A DNA stretch of 64,000 nucleotides from Macrobrachium rosenbergii (lineage: Eukaryota; Arthropoda; Malacostraca; Decapoda; Palaemonidae): assembly GCF_040412425.1 (NCBI RefSeq), contig NC_089744.1:30222001-30286000 (forward strand). Reading direction: 5' to 3'. Position 1 is the first letter of the stretch. Each line of letters opens with the position of its first letter. Below are positions 9,612 to 23,130 of the stretch, piece by piece. The notes under the pieces are model-generated. The model saw only the letters and a program-made list of their open reading frames with translations, had not been told where the DNA came from and did not search any database. The translations under genes were made by a program, and so were the position numbers.

Positions 9612-12600
9612 GACAAGTCGACATAATTTTCTGACAAAACCAATTTCATTTTTCTGCCAAAACCGGCTTCAGTTTTCTGCCGACACCGATTTAATTATTA
9701 AAACAAACCTGACTTCGATTTTCTGCCGACAACAGTTCCATTTTTCAGACGAAACCGACTTCATTTTTCTGCCTACGCAATTTTCATTTTTCAGACGAAA
9801 CTGACTTCAGTTTTCTGCCGAAACCGATTTCATTTTTCAGATGAAACCGGCTTCATTTTCCTGCCGACACCAATTCTATTTTTCAGACGAAACCGACTTC
9901 ATTTTTCTGCCGACACCAGTTCCATTTTTCAGACGAAATCAACTTCATTTTTCTGCTGACAACAGTTCCATTTTTCAGACAACTGACTTGAAACCAATTT
10001 CGTTTTTTCATTTTTTTTCGACACCAGTTCCATTTTTCAGACAAAACCGACATGTTTTCTGCCGACACCAATTTCATTTTTCTGATGAAACCGACTTTAT
10101 TTTTCTGCCGACACCTGTTCCATTTTTCAGACGAAACCGACTTCATTTTCCTGCCGACACCAATTTCATTTTTCAGACGAAACCGATTTCATTTTTCTTT
10201 CGACACCAGTTCCATTTTTCAGACAAAACCGACTTAGTTTTCTGCCGACACCAATTTCATTTTTCAGATGAAACCGACTTCATTTTTCTGCCGACACCTG
10301 TTCCATTTTTCAGACAAAACCGACTTCATTTTTCTCCCGACACCAATTTCATTTTTCAGACAAAACCGACTTCATTTTTCTCCCGACACCAGTTCCATTT
10401 TTTAGACGAAACCGACTTCATTTTTCTCCCGACACCAATTTCATTTTTCAGACAAAACCGACTTCATTTTTCTCCCGACAATTTCATTTTTCCATTTTTT
10501 CAGACCAGTTCCAAACCGGACTTGAGTTTCTGCCGACACCAAGTTCCATTTTTCGAAACCGACTTCAGTTTTCTACGAAACTGATTTCTTCAGTTTTCTG
10601 CCGACAACAATTCCATTTTTCAGACGAAACTGACTTAGTTCCTGCCGACACCAGTTCCATTTTTCACACGAAACCGATTTCATTTTTCTGCCGACAACAA
10701 TTCCATTTTTCAGACGAAACCGACTTAGTTCCTGCCGACACCAGTTCCATTTTTCAGATGAAACCGACTTCATTTTTCTGCCGACATCAGTTCCATTTTT
10801 CAGACGAAACCGACTTCAGATTTCTGCCGACACCAGTTCCATTTTTCAGACGAAACCGACTTCATTTTTCTGCCGACACCAGTTCTTTTTTTCAGACAAA
10901 ACCGACTTCATTTTTCTGCCGACAACAGTGCCATTTTTCACACGAAACCGATTTCATTTTTCTGCCGACAACAGTTCCATTTTTCAGACGAAACCAACTT
11001 AGTTTCTGCCGTCACCAGTTCCATTTTTGAGATGAAACTGACTTCAGTTTTCTGCCGACATCAAATTTAATTTTTCAGACGAAACCGACTTCAGTTTTTC
11101 TGACACCAGTATCATTTTTAGACGAGTTCCATTCATTTTTTTTTCCATTTTTGAGGCGAAACCGACTTCATTTTTCTGCCGACACAAAGTTAATTTTTCA
11201 GACAAAACCGACTTCAGTTTTCTGCCGACAACAGTTCCATTTTTTCAGAAAACTGACTTCAGTTTTCTGCCGACAGCAATTTCATTTTTTGAGGCGAAAC
11301 CGACTATCGTTTTTCTGCCGACACCATTATCATTTTTCAGATGAAACCGACTTCAGTTTTCTGCCGACGACAGTTCCATTTTTCAGAAAAAATTTTTCTG
11401 CCGACACTTCCATTTTTTTTCCGGCTGAGTTTTCTTCCAAAAGTATCATTTTTAGATGAAACCGACTTCAGTTTTCTCCCGACACCAATTTCATTTTTCA
11501 GACGAAACCGACTTCATTTTTCTCCCGACACCAATTTCATTTTTCAGACGAAACCGACTTCATTTTTCTCCCGACACCAATTTCATTTTTCAGACAAAAC
11601 CGACTTCAGTTTTCTGCCGACACCAATTTCATTTTTCAGACGAAACCGACTTCAGTTTTCTACAGACACCAATTTCATTTTTTCAGCCCACTTCAGTTTT
11701 CTGCCGACACCAATTTTGTTTTTCATACGAAACCGACTTCAGTTTTCTGAAAACACCAGTTCCATTTTTCAGACGAAACCGAGTTCAGTTTTCTACCGAC
11801 ACCAGTTCCATTTTTCAGACGAAACCGACTTCAGTTTTCTGTTGACACAAATTTAAATTTCAGTTTTCTTCAGACAGCAATTCCAAGGCGAAACGGTATC
11901 AGTTTTCTGCCAACAAATTTAATTTTTCCAGTTCTGTTTTCAGACAACAGTTCCAAACCGAAAACTTCATTTTTCTGCCGACACCAATTTCATTTTTCAG
12001 ATGAAACCGACTTCATTTTTCTGCTGACACCAATTTTATTTTTCAGACGAAACCGACTTCATTTTTCTGCCGACACCAATTTTATTTTTCAGATGAAACC
12101 GACTGCAGTTTTCTGTCGACACCAGTTCCATTTTTCAAACGAAACAGACTTTATTTTTCTGCCGACACCAATTTCATTTTTCAGACGAAACCGACTTTAG
12201 TTTTCTGCCGACACCAGTTCCATTTTTCAGACGAAACCAACTTCAGTTTTCTGCCGTCACCAATTTCATTTTTGAGACGAAACCGGTATCAGTTTTCTGC
12301 CGACACCAATTTAATTTTTCAAACGAAACCGACTTCAGTTTTCTGCTGACAACAGTTCCATTTTTCACACGAAAACTACTTCATTTTTCTGCCGACAGCA
12401 ATTCCATTTTTGAGGCGAAACCGGTATCAGTTTTCTGCCGACACAAATTTAATTTTTCAGACGAAACCGACTTCAGTTTTCTGCCGACGACAGTTCCATT
12501 TTTCACACGAAAACTACTTCATTTTTCTGCCGACAGCAATTCCATTTTTGAGGCGAAACCGACACAAATTTAGTTTTTTCCAAAAGTTTTTTCTGCCGAC

Positions 12601-14820
12601 AACTGTTCCATTTTTCAGATGAAACCAACTTCATTTTTCTGCCGACAATTCCCGAAACCGGTATCAGTTTTTCATTTAATTTTTCAGACGAAACCGACTT
12701 TAGTTTTCTGCCGACACCAGTTCCATTTTTCAGACGAAAACCAACTTCATTTTTTCTGCCGTCAGCAATTTCATTTTTGAGACGAAACCGGTATCAGTTT
12801 TCTGCCGACTCAAATTTAATTTTTCAGACGAAACCGACTTCAGTTTTCTGCTGACACCAGTATCCATTTTTCACACGAAAACTACTTCATTTTTCTGCCG
12901 ACAGCAATTCCATTTTTGAGGCGAAACCGGCTTCAGTTTTCTTCCAAAAACTGTTCCATTTTTCAGATGAAACCGACTTCAGTTTTCTGCCGACACCAAT
13001 TTCATTTTTCAGACGAAACCGACTTTAGTTTTCTGCCGACACCAGTTCCATTTTTCAGACGAAACCAACTTCATTTTTCTGCCGTCAGCAATTCCATTTT
13101 TGAAGATGAAACCGACTTCAGTTTTCTGCCGACACCAATTTCATTTTTCAGACGAAACCGACTTCAGTTTTCTGCTGAAACCAGTTCCATTTTTCAGACG
13201 AAACCGACTTAATTTTTCTGCCGTCACCAATTTCATTTTTGAGACGAAACCGGTATCAGTTTTCTGCCGACACAAATTTAATTTTTCAGACGAAACCGAC
13301 TTCAGTTTTCTGCCGACAACAGTTCCATTTTTCACACGAAAACTACTTCATTTTTCTGCCGACAGCAATTCCATTTTTGAGGCGAAACCGACTTCATTTT
13401 TCTTCCAAAAACTGTTCCATTTTTCAGATGAAACCGACTTCAGTTTTCTGCCGACACCAATTTAATTTTTCAGACGAAACCGACTTCAGTTTTCTGCTGA
13501 AACCAGTTCCATTTTTCAGACGAAACCAATTTCAGTTTTCTGCCGTCACAATTTCATTTTTGAGACAAAACCGGTATCAGTTTTCTGCCGACACAAATTT
13601 AATTTTTCAGACGAAACCGACTTCAGTTTTCTCCCGACACCAGTTCCATTTTTCAGACGAAACCGACTTCATTTTTCTGCCGACACCAGTTCCATTTTTC
13701 AGACGAAACCGACTTCATTTTTCTGCCGACACCAGTTCCAATTTTCAGACGAAACCGACTTCATTTTTCTCCCGACACCAGTTCCATTTTCAGACGAAAT
13801 AGATTTCGTTTTTCTGCCGTCACCATTTCCATTTTTCAGACGAAACCGACTTCATTTTTCTGCCGTCACCAGTTCCATTTTTCAGACGAAACCGACTTCA
13901 TTTTTCTCCCGACAACAGTTCCATTTTTCAGACGAAACTGACTTCTTTCTGCCGACACCAGTTCCATTTTTCAGATGAAACCGACTTCAGTTTTCTGCCG
14001 ACACCAGTTCTATTTTTCAGACGGAACCGACTTCATTTTCCTGCTAACACCAATTTCATTTTTTAGACGAAACAGACTTCATATTTCTGCCGACACCAGT
14101 TTCATTTATCAGAAGAAACCGACTTCATTTTTCTGCCAACACCAGTTCCATTTTTCAGACGAAACAGACTTGAGTTTTCTGCCGACACCAGTTTCATTTT
14201 TCAGACGAAACCGACCTCAGTTTTCTGCCGACACCAGTTTCATTTTTCAGACGAAACAGACTTCAGTTTTCTTCCAACCTCTGTTTCATTTTTCAGACGA
14301 AACTGACTTCAGCTTTCTGCCGACACCAGTTCTATTTTTCAGACGAAACCGACTTCATTTTTCTGCCGACACCAATTTCAATTTTCAGACGAAACAGACT
14401 TCATATTTCTGCCGACACCAGTTTCATTTATCAGAAGAAACCGACTTCATTTTTCTGCCAACACCAGTTCCATTTTTCAGACGAAACAGACTTCATTTTT
14501 CTGCCGACATCAGTTTCATTTTTCAGACGAAACCGACCTCAGTTTTCTGCCGACACCAGTTTCATTTTTCAGACGAAAACGACTTCAGTTTTCTGCCGAC
14601 CTCAGTTTCATTTTTCAGACGAAACCAACCAGTTTTCTGCTGATACCAGTTCCATTTTTCAGACGAAACCGACTTCATTTTTCTGCCGACACCAGTTTCA
14701 TTTTTCAAACGAAACCAACTTCATTTTTCTGCCGACACCAGTTTCATTTTTCAGACGAAACCGACTTCATTTCTTTGCCGACACCAGTTTCACTTTCCAG
14801 ACGAAACCTAACTCATTTTA
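9612..14820. repeat. Satellite sub-domain 1: 46-bp dimers
   Basis: Two 23-bp half-units alternate. One carries GAAACCGACTTCATTTTTCT and the other GACACCAGTTCCATTTTTCA. Because 46 is one more than a multiple of three, all three plus frames read the same 46-residue cycle, giving frames up to 247 codons. A variant marker, CACACGAAAACTAC, recurs at 12366, 12504, 12872 and 13333, at spacings of 138, 368 and 461 bp, about 6, 16 and 20 units. This shows local higher-order amplification. Confidence 0.95.
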
Positions 14821-16370
14821 CTTACGAAACCGACTTCTTTTCTGATGAAACTGAGATAATTTTCTGAAAAAACCGATTTCAGTTTCTGAAGAAGAGATTT
14901 CAATTTCTGATGAAACCTGACAAAACCGACTTTAGTTATCTGCCGAAACCGATTTCATTTCTCTGACGAAATCGATTTAACCACCTGACGAAATTGACTT
15001 TAGTTTTCTGCTGAAACCTATTTCATTTCTCTGACGAAACCCATTTAATATTTCTGAATGACAAAACCGATTTTCCTGACAAAACTGGACTTCAGATTTC
15101 TTACAAAACCAATTTCATTTTCTGACAAAACCTACTTCAGCTTTCTGACGAAACCATTTTCATTTTCTGATGAAACCGACTTAATTTTCTGACAAAACCG
15201 ACTTCAGTTTTCTTCCGAAACCGATTTCATTTTCTGATGAAACCGACTTCATTTTTCTACTGAAACTGAAATAATTTTTCTGATGAAACCGACTTCAGTT
15301 TTCTCCTGACACTGATTTAATTTTCTGACAAATCCGACTTTAGTTTTCTGACGAAATCGATTTCATTTTTTGCCAAAACCGACTTCATTTTACTGACGAA
15401 ACCAACTTTATTTTTCTGATGAAACTGAGATAATTTTATTGACAAAACCGACTTCATTTTCCTGACGAAACCGATTTAAATTTTCTGACGAAACTGAATT
15501 CAGTTTTCTGCCGGCACCAATTTAATTTTTCTGATGAAACCAACTTCAGTTTTCTGCTGTAACCGATTTCATTTTCTGACAAAACCGATTTCATTTTTCT
15601 GCCAACACCAATTTCATTTGCTGACAAAACCGACGTCAGTTTTCTGACAAAACCGATTTCATTTACTGACAAAACCGACTTCAGTTTTCTGACAGCCGAT
15701 TTCATTTTCTAACGAAACCAACCTCAGTTTCTGCCAACACCAATTTCGTTTTCTGACAAAACCAACTTTAGTTTTTCTAACAAAACCAATTTTATTTTTC
15801 TTACGAAACCGACTTCAGTTTTCCACCCAAATCAATTTCATTTTCTGTTGAAACCAACTTCAGATTTCTGACGAAACTGATTTCATTTTCTGACGAAACT
15901 GTCCTATTTTTCTGATGAGACCGATTTCGTTTTCTGACAAAAATGACTTCAGTTTTCTTCCGAAACGGACTTCTTTTTTCTGCCGAAACTTAAATCCTTT
16001 TTTTGATGAAACCGACTTCAGTTTTCTCTTGACACCGATTTCATTTTCTGACGTAAGTGCCTTCATTTTTCTGCCGAAACTGATTTAATTTTACTGACGA
16101 AACAGACTTACTGTAATTTCTTATGAAACTAAGATAATTTTTTTGACGAAACCAACTTCAGTTATCTGCCGACACCGATTTAATTTTTCTTCAAAAACCA
16201 ACGTCAGTTTTCTGCCAAAACAGATTTAATTTTCTGATGAAACCAACTTCACTTTTCTGATGAAACCAATTTCATTTTGTTTGACGAAACGACTTCAATT
16301 TTCTGATGAAATCCATTCCAGTTTTCTTACTACACCAATTTCATTTTTCTGCTGAAACCGACTTCATTTT

Positions 16371-16500
16371 TCTGCCGACACCAGTTCCATTTTTCAGACG
16401 AAACCGACTTCAGTTTTCTGCCGACACCAGTTCCATTTTTTAGACGAAACCGACTTCATTTTTCTGCCGACACCAGTTCCATTTTTCAGACAAAAACAAC
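16371..16500. repeat. Island of 46-bp dimer units inside the monomer domain
   Basis: Nearly three consecutive dimers of sub-domain 1 type, with GACACCAGTTCCATTTTT, sit among monomeric units. A similar segment, containing CATTCCAGTTTTCT and CTACACCAATTTCATTTTTC, occurs on each side near 16315 and 16563. Confidence 0.85.
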
Positions 16501-19080
16501 TTCAGTTTTCTGATAAAACTGATTTCATTTTTCTGACGAAACGACTTCATTTTTCTGATGAAACCCATTCCAGTTTTCTAACTACACCAATTTCATTTTT
16601 CTGCCGAAACCGACTTCATTTTTCTGATGAAACCGATTTAATTTTTCTGACGAAACCAACTTCAGTTTTCTGCCAACACCAATTTCCTTTTTCTGATAAA
16701 ATCGACCTCATTTTTCTGCCGAAACCGATTTAATTTTTCTGACGAAACGACTTCATTTGTCTGATGAAAACCATTTCAGTTTTCTAACCACACCAATTTC
16801 ACTTTTCTGCCGAAACCGACTTCCTGTTTCTCACGAAACGGACATCATTTTTCTACTGATAACAATTTCATTTTTGCTGATGAAATCAACTTCAGTTTTC
16901 TGCCAAAACTGATTTCATTTTTCTGACAAAATGACTTCAGTTTCCTAATGAATTCGATTTCATTTTCTGACAAAACCGACTTTAGTTTTAGCCAAAACAG
17001 ATTTCATATTCCTGACGAATCCGACTTCAGTTTTCTGCCGAAACCGATTTAATTTTTTTGATAAAACCCACTTTAATTTTCTGCCAAAACCGATTTAATT
17101 TTCTGACGAAACCGACGTCAGTTTTCTGGCATCATCGATTTTATTTTATGTCAAAACAGACTTCAGTTTTCTGACAAAACCGATTTCATTTTTCTGACGA
17201 AACCAACGTCAGTTTTCTGCCAACACTGATTTCATTTTTCTGACAAAACCGACCTCACTTTTCCGCCCACACCGATTTCATTTTCTGATGAAACCGAATT
17301 CAGATTTCTGATGAAACCAATTTCATTTTCTGACAAAACCTACTTCAGCTTTCTGACGAATCAGATTTAATTTTTCTAACGAAACCGACTTCATTTTCGG
17401 ACGAGACCGATTTTATTTTTCTGACAAAACCTACTTGTTTCCTTTCAAAACCAATTTTATTTTCTGATGAAACCGACTTCAGTTTTCTGCCGAAACCAAT
17501 TTCATTTTTTGCCGAAACCAATTTAATTTTTCTGACGAAACCGAATTCAGATTTCTCCCGACACCTATTTCATTTTCTGACAAAACCGACTTCAGTTTCA
17601 GCCGAAACAAATTTTATTTTCTTACGAAACCGAATTCAGATTACTGACGAAACTAATTTCATTTTTCTGACGAATCTGCCTTCAGTTTTCTGTTGATACC
17701 TATTTCATTTTTCTGGGGAAACCAACTTCAGTTTTCTGCCGGAACTGACATAATTTTTCTGCCGAAAATTGATTTCATTTTTCAGAAGAAACCGACTTCA
17801 TTGTACTGACGAAACCGACTATATTTTCTGAAGAAACTGATTTCATTTTTTCGACGAAACCGACTTCAGTTTTCTGATGTAACTGATTTCATTTTTTTGA
17901 TGAAATCGACTTCATTATTCTGAAACAACCGACTTAATTTTTCTGACAAAACTGATTTCAATTTTCTGACGAAATTGACTAAAGTTCTCTGCCGACATCG
18001 ATTTCATTTTCTGACGAAACCGACTTCAGTTTTCTGCTGAAACCAATTTAAGTTTTCTGCCGAATCCGACTTCATTTTACTAACGAACTCGACTTCATTT
18101 TTCTTATGAAACCGATTTCATTTTTCTAACCTGCCAACACTGATTCCATTTTTCTGACAAAACAGACCTCAGTTTTCCGCTCAAACCGATTTAATTTTCT
18201 GACGAAACCAACTTCATTTTTCTAACAAAACCTACTTCAGTTTTCTAAAGAAACCGATTTCATTTTCCTGACGAAACTGAGTTCATTTTTCTGACAAGAC
18301 CTATTTTATTTTTCTGATAAAACGACTTCAGTTTGCTTCCGAAACCGATTTCATTTTCTGCCAAAACCGACTTCGTTTTCCTGCCGAAACTGAGATAATT
18401 TTTCTGATGAAACTGACTTCTTTTCTCCTGACATCGATTTCATTTTCTAACGAACCAACTTCAGTTTTCTGCCGAAACCAATTTTATTCTTTGCCAAAAC
18501 CAATTTAATTTTTCTGACGAAAACGAATTAAGATTTCTGACGAAACCCATTTCATTTTTCTGACGAATCTGACTTCACTTTCCTGACGAAACCGACTTCA
18601 TTTTTCTGATGAAACTGACTTCATTTCTCTGAAGAAACCAATTTAATTTTTCTGATGAAACCGAGTTCAGTTTTCTGCCGAAACCGAAACCGATTTAATT
18701 TTTCCGTTGAAACCGTTTTTAATTTTTTTCCGACGAAAAAATTTTTCTGACTTCAGTTTTCTGCCGACAACGATTTCATTTTTCTGAAAAAACCAACTTC
18801 AGTTTTCTGTCGGAACCGACTTAATTTTTTTGCCGAAAACCGATTTAATTTCTCTGACGAAATCGACTTAGGTTTTTGCCGAAACCGACTTCATTGTACT
18901 GTGAAACCAACTTTATTTTCTGACGAAATTGATTTCATTTTTTCGACGAAACCGACTTCAGTTTTCTGATGTTATTGAATTCATTTTTCTGATGAAACCG
19001 ACTTTGTTTTTCTGCTAGAACTGGCTTCATTATTCTGATGAAACATATTTCAATTTTCTGACGAAACCGACTTCAGTTTC

Positions 19081-21111
19081 CTGCCAACACCAATTTTTCA
19101 TTTTTCTGACAAAACCGACCTCAGTTTTCCACCCAAACCAATTTAATTTTTCTGCTGAAACCAATTTAATTTTTCTGCTGAAACCGTTTTCATTGTTCTG
19201 ACAAAACCGATTTCATTTACTGACAAAACTGACTTAATTTTCTGACGAAACCGACTTCATTTTTCTGCCTAAACTGATTTCATTTTTATGAAGAAACCAA
19301 TTTAATTTTTCTGATGAAACCGAGTTCAGTTTTCTGCTGAAACCGACTTCATTTTTCCGACGAAACTGACTTCATTTTTCTGAAAAAACCGATTTAATTT
19401 TTCTGATGAAACCGAATTCAGTTTTCTGCCGAAACAGATTTCATTTTTCCGACGAAACCGATTTAATTTTACTGCCAAAACTGACTTCAGTTTTCTGCCG
19501 ACAACGATTTCATTTTTCTGAAAAAACCAACTTCAGTTTTCTGTCGGAACCGACTTCATTTTTCTGCCGAAAACCGATTTAATTTCTCTGACGAAATCGA
19601 CTTCAGTTTTTGCCGAAACCGACTTCATTGTACTGTGAAACCAACTTTATTTTCTGACGAAATTGATTTCATTTTTTCGACGAAACCGACTTCAGTTTTC
19701 TGATGTTATTGAATTCATTTTTCTGATGAAACCGACTTTGTTTTTCTGCTAAAACCGGCTTCATTATTCTGACGAAACCGATTTCAATTTTCTGACGAAA
19801 CCGACTTCAGTTTTCTGCTGAAAACAATTTAATTTTTCTGCCAAAACCAGCTTCATTTTTCTGCTGAAACCGACTTCATTTTTCTGTCGAAAACGATTTC
19901 ATTTTTCTGACGAAACCGACTTCATTTTTCTGAAGAAATCTATTTCATTTTTCTGATGAAACCGACTTCAGATTTCTGACGAAACCAATTTCATTTTCTG
20001 ACAAAACCCACTTCAGTTTTCTGATGAAACCGATTTCATTTTTCTGACGAAACCGACTTCATTTTCAGGCGAGAGTGATTTCATTTCCTGACAAAACTGA
20101 CTTGAATTTTATTCCGACACCGATCTAATTTTCTGACGAAATCGGTTTCATTTTTCTGCCGAAACTGTAATAATTTTTCTGATGAAACTGAATTCAGTTT
20201 TCTGATGAAACCGATTTAATTTTCTGACGAAAAAGACTTAAATTTTCTTATGAAACTGAAATAATTTTTCTGATGAAACCAACTTCAGTTTTCTCCTGAT
20301 ACCAATTTCATTTCTGCCAAACCGACTTCAGTTTTCTGCTGAAACCGATTTCATTTTCCTGACAAACCCGACTTTAGTTTTTGCTGAAACTGATTTAATT
20401 TTTTTAACGAAACCGACTTCAGTTTTCTGCCAACACCAATTTCATTTTCTGACAAAGCTGACCTCAGTTTTCTGCCCAAACCGATTTCATTTTTCTGAAA
20501 AAACTGACTACAGATTTCTGACGAAACCAATTTGAGTTTTCTGACAAAACCGACTTCAGTTTCTGACGAGACCGATTTAATTTTTCTGACAAAACCGATT
20601 TCATCTTTCTGACGAAACAGACTTCATTTTTTATCGAAACAAATAGGCTAATTTTTCTCATGAAACCGACTTCATTTTTCAGATGAAACTGACTTCATTT
20701 TACTGACAATACCGACTTCATTTTTCTAAGGAGACCAGATAATTTTTCAGAAAAAACTGACTTCAGTTTTCTGCTGAAACCGATTTCATGTTTCTCACGA
20801 ATCTGACTTCCATTTTCTGACGAAATCGATTTGATTTTTCTGACGAAACCGACTTCAGTTTTCTGCCGAAACCGATTTTATATTTCTGCTTAAACCGACT
20901 TCAGTTTTCTGATAAAACCGATTTCATTATGCTGACGAAAACGATTTAATTTTCTGATGAAACCGACTTCAGTTTTCTACCAAAACCGATTTAATTTTCT
21001 GATGAAACCGACTTCAGTTTTCTGCCGAAACCAATTTCATTTTCTGATGAAACTGAGTTCATTTTTCTGACGAAAACGATTTAATTTTCTGACGAAACCG
21101 ACTTCAGTTTC
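19081..21111. repeat. Higher-order repeat, copy 1 (about 2.03 kb)
   Basis: Matches 21112 onward nearly base for base. Diagnostic phrases keep the same offset: AGTTTTCTGTCGGAACC at 19535 and 21565, and TATTTCTGCTTAAACCGAC at 20881 and 22911 (both 2030 bp). Confidence 0.9.
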
Positions 21112-23130
21112 CTGCCAACACCAATTTTTCATTTTTCTGACAAAACCAACCTCAGTTTTCCACCCAAACCAATTTAATTTTTCTGCTGAAACCAATTTCA
21201 TTTTTCTGCCGAAACCGTTTTCATTGTTCTGACAAAACCGATTTCATTTACTGACAAAACTGACTTAATTTTCTGACGAAACCGACTTCATTTTTCTGCC
21301 TAAACTGATTTCATTTTTATGAAGAAACCAATTTAATTTTTCTGATGAAACCGAGTTCAGTTTTCTGCTGAAACCGACTTCATTTTTCCGACGAAACTGA
21401 CTTCATTTTTCTGAAAAAACCGATTTAATTTTTCTGATGAAACCGAATTCAGTTTTCTGCCGAAACAGATTTCATTTTTCCGACGAAACCGATTTAATTT
21501 TACTGCCAAAACTGACTTCAGTTTTCTGCCGACAACGATTTCATTTTTCTGAAAAAACCAACTTCAGTTTTCTGTCGGAACCGACTTCATTTTTCTGCCG
21601 AAAACCGATTTAATTTCTCTGACGAAACCGACTTCAGTTTTTGCCGAAACTGACTTCATTGTACTGTGAAACCAACTTTATTTTCTGACGAAATTGATTT
21701 CATTTTTTCGACGAAACCGACTTCAGTTTTCTGATGTTATTGAATTCATTTTTCTGATGAAACCAACTTTGTTTTTCTGCTAAAACCGGCTTCATTATTC
21801 TGACGAAACCGATTTCAATTTTCTGACGAAACCGACTTCAGTTTTCTGCTGAAAACAATTTCATTTTTCTGCCAAAACCAGCTTCATTTTTCTGCTGAAA
21901 CCGACTTCATTTTTCTGCCGAAAACGATTTCATTTTTCTGACGAATCCGACTTCATTTTTCTGAAGAAATCTATTTCATTTTTCTGACGAAACCGACTTC
22001 AGATTTCTGACAAAACCAATTTCATTTTTCTGACAAAACCCACTTCAGTTTTCTGATGAAACCGATTTCATTTTTCTGACGAAACCGACTTCATTTTCGG
22101 GCGAGACTGATTTCATTTCCTGACAAAACTGACTTGAATTTTATTCCGATTCCGATCTAATTTTCTGACGAGATCGATTTCGTTTTTCTACCAAAACTGT
22201 AATAAGTTTTCTGATGAAACTGAATTCAGTTTTCTGATGAAACCGATTTAATTTTCTGACGAAAAATACTTAAATTTCCTTACGAAACTGAAATAATTTT
22301 TCTGATGAAACCGACTTCAGTTTTCTCCTGACACCAATTTCATTTTCTGACAAAACCGACTTCAGTTTTCTGCTGAAACCGATTTCATTTTCCTGACAAA
22401 CCCGACTTTAGTTTTTGCTGAAACCGATTTAATTTTTTTAACGAAACCGACTTCAGTTTTCTGCCAATACCAATTTCATTTTCTGACAAAGCCGACCTCA
22501 GTTTTCTGCCCAAACCGATTTCATTTTTCTGAAAAAACTGACTACAGATTTCTGATGAAACCAATTTGAGTTTTCTGACAAAACCGACTTCAGTTTCTGA
22601 CGAGACCGATTTAATTTTTCTGACAAAACCGATTTCATCTTTCTGACGAAACAGACTTCATTTTTCTATCGAAACAAATAATTTTTCTCATGAAACCGAC
22701 TTCATTTTTCAGACGAAACTGACTTCATTTTACTCACAATACCGACTTCATTTTTCTAAGGAGACCAGATAATTTTTCAGAAAAAACTGACTTCAGTTTT
22801 CTGCCGAAACCGATTTCATATTTCTGACGAATCTGACTTCCATTTTCTGACGAAACAGATTTAATTTTTCTGACGAAACTGACTTCAGTTTTCTGCCGAA
22901 ACCGATTTTATATTTCTGCTTAAACCGACTTCAGTTTTCTGATAAAACCGATTTCATTATGCTGACGAAACCAATTTAATTTTCTGATGAAACTGACTTC
23001 GGTTTTCTGCCAAAACCGATTTAATTTTCTGATGAAACCGACTTCAGTTTTCTGCCGAAACCAATTTCATTTTCTGATGAAACCAATTTAATTTTCTGAT
23101 GAAAACTATTTCAGTTTTTCTGACGAAACC
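21112..23130. repeat. Higher-order repeat, copy 2 (about 2.03 kb)
   Basis: Tandem partner of copy 1. A third, truncated and more diverged copy appears to start near 23140, because the CACCAATTTTTCATTTTTCT phrase recurs there, and it fades by about 23.5 kb. Confidence 0.9.

Noticed and set aside
9841..14643. Frames up to 247 codons in the satellite as a repetitive protein gene
   Set aside because: The period of 46 bp makes all frames equivalent and stop-poor. There are no promoter, splice or poly(A) signals, and indels occur freely.
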